This document shows positions 45,775 to 54,323 of a stretch of DNA of 64,000 nucleotides, piece after piece; positions within the stretch are counted from its first letter, which is position 1; each line of letters opens with the position of its first letter. The notes below the pieces were generated by a model, which did not search any database, was not told where the DNA came from, and saw nothing but the letters and a program-made list of their open reading frames with translations. A program made the position numbers and the translations under genes. The stretch is taken from NCBI RefSeq assembly GCF_052119705.1, contig NZ_JBGQOP010000001.1, positions 62,001 to 126,000 on the forward strand, in the 5' to 3' direction. This stretch comes from Oceanimonas sp052119705. Lineage in GTDB: Bacteria > Pseudomonadota > Gammaproteobacteria > Enterobacterales > Aeromonadaceae.

Positions 45775-46180
45775 GGAGCTTAGCCACTATAGGCCCATTG
45801 GCCTCAGGGAAGTCGTATTGCTCAAGCTCACTCACAGCTACCCAGCGGCTGGGTTGGCCTTCGAGTCCGTGAGGTTCACCGCTAAACGCCGTTACCTTAC
45901 GAATAGCAAGCGTGACATGCTTATCACCGTAGTCATGCTCTATTTGCATAAAGGGCTCACAGGCTAGCACACTGATGCCGACTTCTTCGGCTAACTCGCG
46001 CGCCAGCGCTTGAGCCACGGTTTCGCCGGCTTCAACCTTGCCGCCGGGAAACTCCCACTTATTAGCCTGATGCTGATTGGCATTGCGCCGGCAGATAAAG
46101 ATCTCGCCTTGGGCATTTTCAATCACGCCCACCGCCACCAAAATCGACTTCTTAACTGCTGGCTCAGTACTCATTTTCAT
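45764..46180 (-). CDS. mutT: 8-oxo-dGTP diphosphatase MutT
   Basis: Removes 8-oxo-dGTP from the nucleotide pool. 138 aa from the ATG at 46180 (MKMSTEPAVKK); the next ATG at 46174 is equally possible, while a longer start overlaps yacG too far. Nudix box: EFPGGKVEAGETVAQA then RELAEEVGI. The C-terminal YDFPEANGPIVAKLREG matches E. coli DFPPANEPVIAKL. The start lies inside the end of yacG, so translation is coupled. The final codons fall in a heptad repeat. Confidence 0.94.
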   Translation of the reverse strand: MKMSTEPAVKKSILVAVGVIENAQGEIFICRRNANQHQANKWEFPGGKVEAGETVAQALARELAEEVGISVLACEPFMQIEHDYGDKHVTLAIRKVTAFSGEPHGLEGQPSRWVAVSELEQYDFPEANGPIVAKLREG

Positions 46181-46355
46181 TGTCTTGCTCGGGTAGCCAA
46201 ACCGGATCGCCGGCGATGCGCTTTTCTTCATCTGCCCATTCGCCTAAATCAATGAGCTGGCAGCGCTTGCTGCAAAACGGGCGAAAGGGGCTGTGTTCGC
46301 CCCAAACAACGGTTTTATGACAAGTGGGGCAGGAAACGGTTAACGGGGTGCTCAT
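46164..46355 (-). CDS. yacG: DNA gyrase inhibitor YacG, zinc-binding
   Basis: 63 aa, the standard size. Binds a single zinc through Cys9, Cys12, Cys28 and Cys32 (CPTC and CSKRC) and inhibits gyrase in E. coli. The block GEHSPFRPFCSKRCQLIDLG is typical of the family. Overlaps zapD by 4 nt (ATGA) upstream and the start of mutT downstream, giving a tight zapD-yacG-mutT operon. Confidence 0.95.
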   Translation of the reverse strand: MSTPLTVSCPTCHKTVVWGEHSPFRPFCSKRCQLIDLGEWADEEKRIAGDPVWLPEQDNENEY

Positions 46356-47086
46356 TTTATATTCGCCAATTCAAAGTCAACATTGCCGATATCATGATTA
46401 TCGACCGGCATAAAACGTATGGTGTAGCGGTATTTATTGCCGCTGACTACCGGATAAATCGCCTGTTCGGCGGGCACCCGTACCCGAATAATATGGGTAT
46501 TGGCCGCGTCATCTTGAAAAAAACCGTTATGGGCGGTGAAGGGTTGAAATTGGCCCACATCGCGCCATAAGGTCAGCAGTAATTCTAACCCTTGCTGCAA
46601 GGGTTGTACTTGTGCCAACCAGCCGTCTATGTCGGCTTGCTGCTGCTCAGTGGCTTGGTGCAGCCAATAATGAAATTGGGGTACATCGAAGGCACACAAA
46701 CCGCCGGGAATCGAAAAGCGACTGCGCACCGCAGACAATAACTTGTCTTCACGCAATAGTTGCCCAAAGCGCGGCGCTCTGGGCAATTGCTGACTTAGCT
46801 CGCTCAGCTGCTCTTCTAGTTCATTGAGTGCTGCGGCATCTATGCCGGGCACCTCGGCCCAAGCAGCCAGCTTTTCTTTTTCAATACTTAAATCTTTGGC
46901 CAAGTCGGTACGAAGATCGCAGCGCTCCAACAGCTCGATAATATCGAGTAGCGCCTTAAACAGGGCTATGGTTTGGCCGCTGGCGCTTAAGCTGCGACAT
47001 TGTTTAATTTGCTGCAGTAAATCACTTAAGCGTAAGTAATTTCGGCATTTTTCGTTGAGAGGATATTCGTAAATCAGTGCTGACAT
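46352..47086 (-). CDS. zapD: Cell division protein ZapD
   Basis: Cross-links FtsZ protofilaments at the division site. 244 aa (E. coli 247). Family features: IYEYPLNEKCRNYLRLSDLL at the N-terminus, SRFSIPGGLCAFDVPQFHYW (about 121-140), and RYTIRFMPVDNHDIGNVDFE at the end. First of zapD-yacG-mutT; coaE and pilD, often upstream in related genomes, are not present here. Confidence 0.95.
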   Translation of the reverse strand: MSALIYEYPLNEKCRNYLRLSDLLQQIKQCRSLSASGQTIALFKALLDIIELLERCDLRTDLAKDLSIEKEKLAAWAEVPGIDAAALNELEEQLSELSQQLPRAPRFGQLLREDKLLSAVRSRFSIPGGLCAFDVPQFHYWLHQATEQQQADIDGWLAQVQPLQQGLELLLTLWRDVGQFQPFTAHNGFFQDDAANTHIIRVRVPAEQAIYPVVSGNKYRYTIRFMPVDNHDIGNVDFELANIK

Positions 47087-47137
47087 AAGGCTCCGGCCTG
47101 CGGTATGAAGGCTGTAATGAGGGTAATGTTACCTGCA

Positions 47138-48283
47138 TTAGTCGGTAATAAACAAATCGAGCAAACGGTTAAGAAAGCGTCGACCGAGCGGAGTCACTTG
47201 CCAATGGGTATCAGCCTCGCTAAGCAGTTCTAGGCGCAAAGCCTCTGCGAATGGGGCCTGTAGCTGCGCTGGGCTTTGTCCGGTCAGCTGAAAAAATTCT
47301 GTTTTAGGGATGGGCTCAAATAAGCGCAGCCGATTCATAAAGTATTCCAGCGACAGATCTTGGGCTGCTATCGAACTGTATTGGTCCATATAGGGCCGGT
47401 TTGACTCTAAATAACCCTTAGGGTGTTTCACTTTAACGGTGCGCACTAACTTATTCTCTAACGGCAGGGTAATTTTGCCGTGGGCGCCACAGCCGATGCC
47501 GAGATAATCACCAAAGCGCCAGTAATTCAAATTGTGCTGAGCTTCAAACCCGGGTTTGGCGTAGGCAGACACTTCATATTGCTGATAACCGTGAGCCAAG
47601 AGCAACTCATGGCCTTGCTCGTAAATGTCCGCCAAGGTGTCGTCTTCGGGCAGCACAGGCGGGCGCGAGGCGAAGGGCGTGTTTGGCTCTATGGTCAGCT
47701 GATACCAAGACAAATGTGGTGGCGCCAGTGCTATGGCTTGCTCTAAATCAGACAAGGCATCCGCTACGCTTTGCTCGGGCAGACCGTGCATAAGGTCAAT
47801 ATTAAAGCTGTTTAAGCCCACAGTGGCCGCCTCTTGTGCGGCGAAACGTGCTTGTTCTGGATCGTGAATCCGGCCCAAGCGTGCCAGTTTTTCGGGTTGA
47901 AAGCTCTGAATACCAATCGAGATACGATTGACCCCAGCCGCCTTAAAACCGGCGAAACGACCGGCTTCTACCGTGCCGGGGTTGGCTTCCAGGGTAATTT
48001 CCATCTTGGGTTTAAACGGGATTAACGCTTGTACGCCGTCGAGCAGTTCTTTGATGGCTGCTGGGCTCATTAGGCTGGGCGTGCCGCCGCCAATAAAAAT
48101 GCTGTGCAGTGAGCGCCCTTGGGCAAAGTGCAAGTCTTGGCGTAAGTCCTCTAATAGCGCGGCTATATAGGCCTGCTCTGGGATCGCCTCTTTCATGGCG
48201 TGAGAGTTAAAGTCGCAATAAGGGCACTTTTGTACGCACCAAGGAATATGGATATACAGGCTGAGCGGCGGTAAGTGCAGCAT
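47138..48283 (-). CDS. hemW: Heme chaperone HemW (radical SAM, HemN-like)
   Basis: Heme-binding radical SAM protein, often annotated coproporphyrinogen III oxidase-like, that inserts heme into respiratory proteins. 381 aa. The [4Fe-4S] cluster motif is Cys16-x3-Cys20-x2-Cys23 (CVQKCPYC), and IFIGGGTPSLMS follows. The HemN-specific extra Cys after the motif is replaced by Phe (CPYCDF), which supports HemW. TAATG joins it to the rdgB stop. Confidence 0.93.
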   Translation of the reverse strand: MLHLPPLSLYIHIPWCVQKCPYCDFNSHAMKEAIPEQAYIAALLEDLRQDLHFAQGRSLHSIFIGGGTPSLMSPAAIKELLDGVQALIPFKPKMEITLEANPGTVEAGRFAGFKAAGVNRISIGIQSFQPEKLARLGRIHDPEQARFAAQEAATVGLNSFNIDLMHGLPEQSVADALSDLEQAIALAPPHLSWYQLTIEPNTPFASRPPVLPEDDTLADIYEQGHELLLAHGYQQYEVSAYAKPGFEAQHNLNYWRFGDYLGIGCGAHGKITLPLENKLVRTVKVKHPKGYLESNRPYMDQYSSIAAQDLSLEYFMNRLRLFEPIPKTEFFQLTGQSPAQLQAPFAEALRLELLSEADTHWQVTPLGRRFLNRLLDLFITD

Positions 48284-48975
48284 TAATTGGACTCTCGCGA
48301 TGGCGGAGTTGAGAGCGCTGGTGCTGGCCGCTTTAGGTCTTTCTGTTTTAGGTTTTCCAGCTTTAGGTCTTCCAACTTTAGGTCTTCCAACAAGAGCACT
48401 TGCAACTGGCGTAGCGCCTTGCCTCTGTGACTTAAGCTATTTTTTTCCGTCGCCGTCAGCTCAGCTGCGGTTTTGCCCGCCTCTGGCACCCAAAAAATCG
48501 GATCGTAGCCAAAACCTTGGGCGCCTTGTGCCGAGGTGGTGATTTCACCTGTCCAAGCGCCGCTGCAAATCAGTGGCGTGGGGTCATTGGCGTGGCGCAT
48601 ATACACCAGCACGCACCAAAAGGTGGCTTGGCGTTGGCTGCTTGGTACGCCTTGCAGCTCGCTCAGCAGTAACTCTAGATTTTGTTGGTCTGTGGCATGC
48701 TCACCGGCAAAGCGTGCCGAATACACGCCGGGGCGGCCATTGAGGGCGGCTACGCTAATGCCTGAATCGTCGGCAATGGCGGGTAAGCCGGTAATGGCAG
48801 CCGCATGACGAGCCTTAGTAATGGCGTTTTCGACGAAGGTGGTGCCCACTTCTGCGGCGTCACTCACCCCGAGCTCGGTTTGCGGGATCACTGTGTAATT
48901 AACGTCGCTGAACAGGCTTTGCAGCTCGGCGACTTTCTTGGCATTACCGGAGGCTAATACTATTTTCTGGCTCAT
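48283..48975 (-). CDS. rdgB: dITP/XTP pyrophosphatase RdgB with a repeat-encoded C-terminal tail
   Basis: Hydrolyses dITP, ITP and XTP to keep non-canonical purines out of DNA. 230 aa from the ATG at 48975 (MSQKIVLASGNAKKVAEL) against 197 in E. coli. The core ends near ALRQLQVLL; the extra 30-odd residues are an in-frame repeat of the type EDLKL-EDLKL-ENLKQ-KDLK, then a Pro/Ser tail. Core motifs: SGNAKKVAEL, ADDSGISVAALNGRPGVYS, QGFGYDPIFWVPE, SHRGKALRQL. The tail comes from 15-nt repeats in the 3' end (48330-48385). Upstream of and overlapping hemW. Confidence 0.94.
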   Translation of the reverse strand: MSQKIVLASGNAKKVAELQSLFSDVNYTVIPQTELGVSDAAEVGTTFVENAITKARHAAAITGLPAIADDSGISVAALNGRPGVYSARFAGEHATDQQNLELLLSELQGVPSSQRQATFWCVLVYMRHANDPTPLICSGAWTGEITTSAQGAQGFGYDPIFWVPEAGKTAAELTATEKNSLSHRGKALRQLQVLLLEDLKLEDLKLENLKQKDLKRPAPALSTPPSRESN

Positions 48976-49061
48976 CAATTTTTCTCGTTGTCGGTGTGCA
49001 CTAACTTTAGCGCCGTTTTGCAGGCGCGCTTATTTAGATAAAGAATATTCGCACAAAAATC

Positions 49062-49084
49062 GGTCCAATGAATTGGACCCTACA
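49062..49084 (-). repeat. Half-copy of the palindromic core family
   Basis: GGTCCAATGAATTGGACC then CTACA is close in layout to the right end of the 45636 element (GCCGAATAAATTGGCACCTACA). Only this half is recognisable, between DUF4426 and rdgB. Confidence 0.35.
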
Positions 49085-49123
49085 GACCCCGTGTTTACTG
49101 GCATAGCACTTGTTTAACCTTCC

Positions 49124-49144
49124 CCCTCACATTTCACACCTCAC
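49124..49144 (-). repeat. Heptad array after the DUF4426 gene
   Basis: On the minus strand GTGAGGT, GTGAAAT, GTGAGGG in 7-nt phase, starting 6 nt after the stop of the DUF4426 gene. Each carries TGA. Confidence 0.75.
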
Positions 49145-49150
49145 ACGTGA

Positions 49151-49576
49151 TTAATCCGCATAAAAGGTATGGCGAAAGCTCAGCTCGCCGCCTTGCTCTG
49201 GGCTTTTAATATCTATGGTGAACAGTACGTTTTCTTCATTGCGAAAAGGGTATTGTGCTAGGTAGTAAACAGCGTCACCCTCACGAATAGTTTGAAACTC
49301 CAACTTGCGTATAGTGCCAATTAAAGACTTACCTTCGCCGCTCATGTTCACCTGCAGCGTTCTGCCGCTTGGGTCGAGTACGGCTATGTTAAGCAGGCCA
49401 TTATAGCGGCTGCGCTCAATGCGATTGGCTCGAGCCACTTCTGGGGTTAAAAAGGTAGAGGGCAGGGCGTTGTAATGTACTGTCCAATCGCCAATTTTCT
49501 GCTCGGCGGCGTGCAGTTGGGCCGAGAGCAAGAGCCCAACGCTCAGCAGTAAACTCGTCAGTATGCCTTTAAACAT
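49151..49576 (-). CDS. DUF4426 domain periplasmic protein
   Basis: 141 aa with a signal peptide (about 1-23, LLLSVGLLLSAQLHA) and a small beta-rich domain (IGDWTVHYNALPSTFLTPEV, YPFRNEENVLFTIDIK) matching the DUF4426 family, seen in vibrios and relatives next to yggU and rdgB. Function unknown. Same strand as its neighbours, so part of the yggS to hemW series. Confidence 0.85.
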   Translation of the reverse strand: MFKGILTSLLLSVGLLLSAQLHAAEQKIGDWTVHYNALPSTFLTPEVARANRIERSRYNGLLNIAVLDPSGRTLQVNMSGEGKSLIGTIRKLEFQTIREGDAVYYLAQYPFRNEENVLFTIDIKSPEQGGELSFRHTFYAD

Positions 49577-49617
49577 AATGCGTCCTTTTTATGTAATTAA
49601 ACGTGTGTACATTGAGT

Positions 49618-49893
49618 TTAGGTGGCGGCGTTTAATAACTCCGCTAATACGTGAGGTATTTCTTTGGGTGACTCAATCACGACTCGTTTGTGGCGGCTGG
49701 TGTCACCACTGACTAATTGCACCTGAGACTTGGCCACTTTGCACTGCTTAGCCAGCCACTTCAGCAAGTGAGCATTGGCTTTGCCATCTACGGGAGGGGC
49801 TGTAATGGCGACCTTAAGTTCGTCGCCATTTAGGCCTGCATATACGCCAACAAACTGATCGAGGCTGGATTTAGGTTGCAGATAAATACGCAA
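49618..49893 (-). CDS. yggU: DUF167 protein YggU
   Basis: 91 aa from a TTG at 49893. Conserved small protein of unknown function; KVAITAPPVDGKANAHLLKWL is the family block. Homology to E. coli YggU seems to begin about a dozen codons further upstream (GAVTLAV...QVLYLRIYLQPK), where there is no ATG, GTG or TTG but two CTG codons (49899 and 49926). The real start may therefore be non-AUG and coupled to the end of yggT. Confidence 0.88.
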   Translation of the reverse strand: MRIYLQPKSSLDQFVGVYAGLNGDELKVAITAPPVDGKANAHLLKWLAKQCKVAKSQVQLVSGDTSRHKRVVIESPKEIPHVLAELLNAAT

Positions 49894-49928
49894 ATACAGT
49901 ACCTGATCCTTAAATTGTACCGCCAGCG

Positions 49929-50480
49929 TTACAGCCCCAACCAGAGCGCACCAAAGATATCGCTCATTAAGAAATTCAGCACCTGCAGCAAAATAAAGAA
50001 TACCAGCATAGATAAATCGAGCCCGCCTATCGCCGGAACAATGCGGCGAATGGGCTTTAAAACCGGCTCTGTAAGCTGAAACATCAGATATTCAACGGGG
50101 TTATTACCCTGACTGACCCAGCTTAATAAAGCCCGAGTAATCAGTATCCAAAATAACAGCGTACCGGCTTTTTTTACTACCGTCAGCAGTATGAGTAACA
50201 ACCAATAAAAGCCTAAGCTGGTCTCGGAGAGCAAGGCATTCAACAGCGTTAACTTAAGCGCCACTATCAAGAAGGCCAAGAGCAAAGCGGCGATATCAAT
50301 ACCAAAGAAGCCCGGAATAAAACGGCGCAGGGGAGTTAATACCGGATTGGTTATTTTTAGCACAAATTGGCTCACCGGATTATAAAAGTCGGCGCGGACT
50401 AGCTGCAGCCAAATGCGCAGCAGCACGATCATCAAATACAGATCGCACAGGGTATTAATCAGATAATAAGCGGTGTTCAT
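49929..50480 (-). CDS. yggT: YggT family membrane protein
   Basis: 183 aa with two YGGT repeats, each a pair of membrane helices (about 1-95 and 100-183). Each carries PVL.P.RR.(I/V)P: NPVLTPLRRFIPGFFGIDIA and EPVLKPIRRIVPAIGGLDLS. Inner membrane; linked in other bacteria to osmotic stress, division or thylakoid assembly. Lies between proC and yggU, as in vibrios. Confidence 0.93.
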   Translation of the reverse strand: MNTAYYLINTLCDLYLMIVLLRIWLQLVRADFYNPVSQFVLKITNPVLTPLRRFIPGFFGIDIAALLLAFLIVALKLTLLNALLSETSLGFYWLLLILLTVVKKAGTLLFWILITRALLSWVSQGNNPVEYLMFQLTEPVLKPIRRIVPAIGGLDLSMLVFFILLQVLNFLMSDIFGALWLGL

Positions 50481-50489
50481 TTATTGTCC

Positions 50490-51323
50490 TTAGAGCTGAG
50501 TTTCGAGTTCTCGTGCCCGAGTGAGGGCCGCTGTCATGGCATCGGCAACTAACTGTTCTAGTCCCTGTTCTTGAAAATGAGCAATGGCTTGGGCCGTGGT
50601 GCCTCCTTTAGAGGTGACCTGTGCCCTGAGCTCGCCCAAGCTGACCTCTGGATTGGCGACTACCATATTAGCGGCACCGAGGGCAGTTTGCTGAACTAAA
50701 AGTCGCGCTTGTGCTTCACTAAAACCCGATCGCACTGCATGTGCCGCTATGGCTTCCATAAATAAGAAGAAATAAGCAGGCGCACTGCCGGCGGCGGCAA
50801 TCACTTGATTGATGCCGTCTTCTTTTTCTACCCACAAGGTTTTGCCCACGGCTTGCATCAACAGCTCGGCATAATCTCGGTCGGTTTGCGCCACCTCAGC
50901 ACCCGCATACAGGCCTGTCATGCCAAGACCCAGTAATGACGGCGTGTTGGGCATAGTGCGAATAATGCGTGCCTGTCCACTCAACTCGGTTAATCGCGTC
51001 ATCGACATGCCGGCGGCAATCGAGATCAGTAGCTTGCCTGTCAGTGCTCTTTTGGGGATAGCGCTCAGCATGCCCTCCATCATTTGCGGCTTAACCGCCA
51101 GCACTATCACCTCGGCCCAATCTGCGGCTTGGGTGTTGTCTTGGCTGGTGCGAATACCAAAATCACGAGCTAACTGCTCCAGCTTTTCCGGGGAGGGATT
51201 GGTCGCCATTATGGCCGCGGCCGGATAACCGGATTGAATGAGGCCAGAAATCAGGCTGCGCGACATATTGCCTGCGCCAATAAAGGCCAGTGTTCTGTGT
51301 TCTATTACCGAGCTTGCATTCAT
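50490..51323 (-). CDS. proC: Pyrroline-5-carboxylate reductase ProC
   Basis: Last step of proline synthesis. 277 aa. NADPH-binding Rossmann motif FIGAGNMSRSLISGL, KPQMM in the middle, RTMPNTPSLLGLGMTGLYAG, and the C-terminal LRAQVTSKGGTTAQAIAHF. Ten nt after yggS. A proline-making gene and the proline-degrading putA are both in the window but are far apart. Confidence 0.96.
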   Translation of the reverse strand: MNASSVIEHRTLAFIGAGNMSRSLISGLIQSGYPAAAIMATNPSPEKLEQLARDFGIRTSQDNTQAADWAEVIVLAVKPQMMEGMLSAIPKRALTGKLLISIAAGMSMTRLTELSGQARIIRTMPNTPSLLGLGMTGLYAGAEVAQTDRDYAELLMQAVGKTLWVEKEDGINQVIAAAGSAPAYFFLFMEAIAAHAVRSGFSEAQARLLVQQTALGAANMVVANPEVSLGELRAQVTSKGGTTAQAIAHFQEQGLEQLVADAMTAALTRARELETQL

Positions 51324-51333
51324 TAACTATTAC

Positions 51334-52026
51334 TCACGCGTTTCGAGAGCCAAAGATAGCCGTGCCCACCCTGACTTGGGTGCTGCCACAGGCTACCGCG
51401 ATTTCTAAATCATTGCTCATGCCCACGGACAGCGTATCCATGGTCGAGTATATTGGCGCCATTCTATCAAACAGTTGCTGCAACTCTAGTAATTGTGCCG
51501 TTAGTTTTTCTTGGTCATCCGTGGCCTCGGGTATGGCCATTAAACCACGCAGACTTAAGTGCGGTAATTCGGCCACGGCAGCAGCCAGCGCAGGTAGATC
51601 TTCGGGCAAGACGCCGGATTTATTTGGCTCGCGGCTGATATTCACTTGTAAGCAAATATTTAATACCGGCATGGACGCGGGGCGTTGAGCGCTAAGACGC
51701 TCGGCAATCTTTAACCGATCTACGCTTTGCACCCAATCGAAGTGCTCGGCCACAATTTTGGTTTTATTGGACTGCAGTGGGCCAATTAAGTACCAATGAA
51801 TGTCGGGGCAAATCGTAGCTAACGCCTGTATTTTATCAATGGCTTCTTGGACGTAGTTTTCACCAAACTGGCGTTGACCTGCATCATAGGCGGCTTTAAT
51901 GTCGGCGCTCGGCTTCGTTTTACTGACCGCCAGCAAGTGCACGCTGTTGGCGTCGCGCGTGCATGCCGCCGTGGCGGCGGCAATTCTATCGTGAACCTGC
52001 TGCAGCTGTTGTAGGATAGTATTCAT
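51334..52026 (-). CDS. yggS: PLP homeostasis protein YggS (PROSC/PLPBP)
   Basis: PLP-binding protein without known catalysis, which keeps vitamin B6 and amino-acid pools balanced. 230 aa. The PLP lysine is in HLLAVSKTKP near residue 36; FGENYVQEAIDKIQAL and WYLIGPLQSNKTK follow, and the C-terminus has LSVGMSNDLEIAVACGSTQVRVGTAIFG cut into shorter blocks by the phosphate loop. First gene of yggS-proC-yggT-yggU-DUF4426-rdgB-hemW; 35 nt from divergent pilT. Confidence 0.95.
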   Translation of the reverse strand: MNTILQQLQQVHDRIAAATAACTRDANSVHLLAVSKTKPSADIKAAYDAGQRQFGENYVQEAIDKIQALATICPDIHWYLIGPLQSNKTKIVAEHFDWVQSVDRLKIAERLSAQRPASMPVLNICLQVNISREPNKSGVLPEDLPALAAAVAELPHLSLRGLMAIPEATDDQEKLTAQLLELQQLFDRMAPIYSTMDTLSVGMSNDLEIAVACGSTQVRVGTAIFGSRNA

Positions 52027-52061
52027 ATGGATAATAAAACCAAAGGCAAGAGGGACAGATA

Positions 52062-53099
52062 ATGGATATTACGGAACTATTGGCGTTTAGTGTAAAGCAT
52101 AATGCCTCGGATCTGCACCTGTCTGCGGGCGTACCGCCACAAATCCGTGTGGACGGTGAGGTGCGTAAGATTAACTTGCCCGTTTTAGAGCACACCGAAG
52201 TACACCGTTTAGTGTACGAAATCATGAATGACCGCCAGCGCAAAGAGTTTGAAGACGACTTAGAAGTGGACTTCTCCTTTGAACTGCCCGGCTTGGCGCG
52301 CTTTCGTGTTAACGCCTACCACCAAGCGCGCGGGGCCGCCGCCGTATTTCGGGTGATCCCCAGTGACGTGCTGAGCTTAGAGCAATTGGGTGGCCCGGAG
52401 ATTTTTCGCCGCATCGCGGAATATCAGCGCGGCTTAGTGTTAGTGACAGGCCCCACGGGCTCGGGCAAGTCCACCACCTTGGCGGCCATGGTCGATCATA
52501 TTAATGAAAATTATAATAAGCACATTTTGACCATCGAAGATCCGATTGAATTTGTGCACAGTAATAAGAAATGCCTGATCAACCAGCGTGAAGTGCACAG
52601 AGACACCCACTCTTTTAGTAATGCGCTGCGCTCCTCATTACGTGAAGACCCCGATATTATCTTGGTGGGCGAGCTGCGCGACTTAGAAACTATTCGTTTG
52701 GCACTGACTGCCGCCGAGACCGGCCACTTAGTGTTTGCCACCTTGCATACCTCGTCTGCTGCTAAAACCATAGACCGTATCGTGGACGTGTTTCCGGGCG
52801 CCGAAAAAGCCATGGTGCGCTCCATGTTATCTGAGTCATTGCGTGCCGTGATCTCCCAAACCCTATTGAAAAAGCCCAATGGCGGACGCGTAGCGGCCCA
52901 TGAGATAATGCTGGGCACGCCAGCCATTCGTAACTTGATCCGCGAAGATAAGGTGGCGCAAATGTATTCGGTTATCCAAACCGGCATGGCGCACGGTATG
53001 CAAACCATGGATCAATGTTTGAAGCAGTTGGTTAACAGTGGTCTGGTGTCCGCCGTGGATGCGCGCACTAAAGCCGCCGATCCCCAAAGTTTTCAGTAA
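52062..53099 (+). CDS. pilT: Type IV pilus retraction ATPase PilT
   Basis: Hexameric motor that retracts type IV pili, giving twitching motility and DNA uptake. 345 aa. N-terminal PAS-like domain (NASDLHLSAGVPPQIRVDGE), Walker A GPTGSGKSTT (about 131-140), Asp box TIEDPIEF, Walker B PDIILVGELRDLET, His box HLVFATLHTSSAAKT. The C-terminal AIRNLIREDK is the usual PilT signature. Preceded by AGAGGGACAG. pilU follows. Confidence 0.97.
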   Translation: MDITELLAFSVKHNASDLHLSAGVPPQIRVDGEVRKINLPVLEHTEVHRLVYEIMNDRQRKEFEDDLEVDFSFELPGLARFRVNAYHQARGAAAVFRVIPSDVLSLEQLGGPEIFRRIAEYQRGLVLVTGPTGSGKSTTLAAMVDHINENYNKHILTIEDPIEFVHSNKKCLINQREVHRDTHSFSNALRSSLREDPDIILVGELRDLETIRLALTAAETGHLVFATLHTSSAAKTIDRIVDVFPGAEKAMVRSMLSESLRAVISQTLLKKPNGGRVAAHEIMLGTPAIRNLIREDKVAQMYSVIQTGMAHGMQTMDQCLKQLVNSGLVSAVDARTKAADPQSFQ

Positions 53100-53111
53100 G
53101 TGGAGCAGTTG

Positions 53112-54224
53112 ATGCAGTTAACTCCTTTTTTGCAGGCCATGGTGGAGCAACAAGCGTCGGACTTGTATATCTCGGTAGGCGTGCCAGCCACTATCAAGAG
53201 TCATGGCAATTTAGTACCTATTGGTGACACTAAGCTCAGTGCTGCGGATGCCTTGGCATTGGTTGAGTCTTGTATGACGCCTGAGTTACATAGCCGTTTT
53301 CATCAGACTAAAGAGGCTAACTTTGCCATAACTGATGAGCAGCACGGTCGTTTTCGGGTCAGTGCTTTTTGGCAGCAAGAAAAAGCCGGCATGGTGATCC
53401 GACGCATCGAAAGCAAGATCCCCACCTTTGAGGAGCTTTACTTACCCGATAGCCTGCGCGAAGTGGCCATGGCCAAACGCGGTTTAGTGCTGTTTGTGGG
53501 CGGCACAGGTACGGGTAAGTCGACCACGCAAGCGGCCATGATAGGCCACCGTAATCGTCATGCAGACGATCATATTTTAACCATCGAAGATCCGGTGGAA
53601 TTTGTGCATCAGCATGAACGCTCTATTATTACTCAGCGCGAAGTGGGCATAGACACAGAATCCTTTGCCGCCGCCCTAAAAAGCTCACTGCGCCAAGCGC
53701 CGAACGTGATCTTAATCGGTGAGATTCGCGATGAAGAGACCATGGGTTATGCCTTGGCCTTCGCCGAAACCGGGCATTTATGTATGGCCACCTTGCATGC
53801 TAATAATGCCAACCAAGCGCTGGATCGCATCATGCACCTAGTGCCCGAAAGTAAGCATCGCCAGTTACAGTTTGATTTATCCTTTAACCTGCGCGCCATA
53901 GTGGCTCAACAGTTGATCCCTACCCGTGACGGTGGCAAGCGCCGTGCCGCCTTTGAAGTGCTGTTTAATACGCCTTTGATGGCGGACTTAATCCGCAAGG
54001 GTGAGCTGCACCGTTTGAAAGAAGTGATGAGCAAGTCTCGTGAGCAGGGGATGCAGACTTTCGATCAGGCGCTATTTGATCTTTATAATCAAAATCAAAT
54101 TGGTTACACCGAAGCCTTGGCCTATGCAGATTCGGCCAACGATCTGCGTTTGATGATCAAGCTGCAAGGCGGTAACACTGGGCTGGACGCGGGATTATTC
54201 GATAACGTGACCATAGAGTCGTGA
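53112..54224 (+). CDS. pilU: PilT-like retraction ATPase PilU
   Basis: Accessory retraction motor that works with PilT. 370 aa from the ATG at 53112, which GGAG precedes at 6-nt spacing; a GTG directly after the pilT stop is less likely. Walker A VGGTGTGKSTTQA, Asp box TIEDPVEFVHQ, Walker B NVILIGEIRDEETM and His box GHLCMATLHANNANQ. PilU-typical LMADLIRKGELHRLKEVMSK follows. Confidence 0.95.
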   Translation: MQLTPFLQAMVEQQASDLYISVGVPATIKSHGNLVPIGDTKLSAADALALVESCMTPELHSRFHQTKEANFAITDEQHGRFRVSAFWQQEKAGMVIRRIESKIPTFEELYLPDSLREVAMAKRGLVLFVGGTGTGKSTTQAAMIGHRNRHADDHILTIEDPVEFVHQHERSIITQREVGIDTESFAAALKSSLRQAPNVILIGEIRDEETMGYALAFAETGHLCMATLHANNANQALDRIMHLVPESKHRQLQFDLSFNLRAIVAQQLIPTRDGGKRRAAFEVLFNTPLMADLIRKGELHRLKEVMSKSREQGMQTFDQALFDLYNQNQIGYTEALAYADSANDLRLMIKLQGGNTGLDAGLFDNVTIES

Positions 54225-54323
54225 TCCTCAAGTAATGCGAGGGATGAAAACCGTCTGTACTTTATTGCTCAGGTTGCATGCTTCACGTAATAACATTTTT
54301 ATAATAATCATTTAGAGGTAGTC

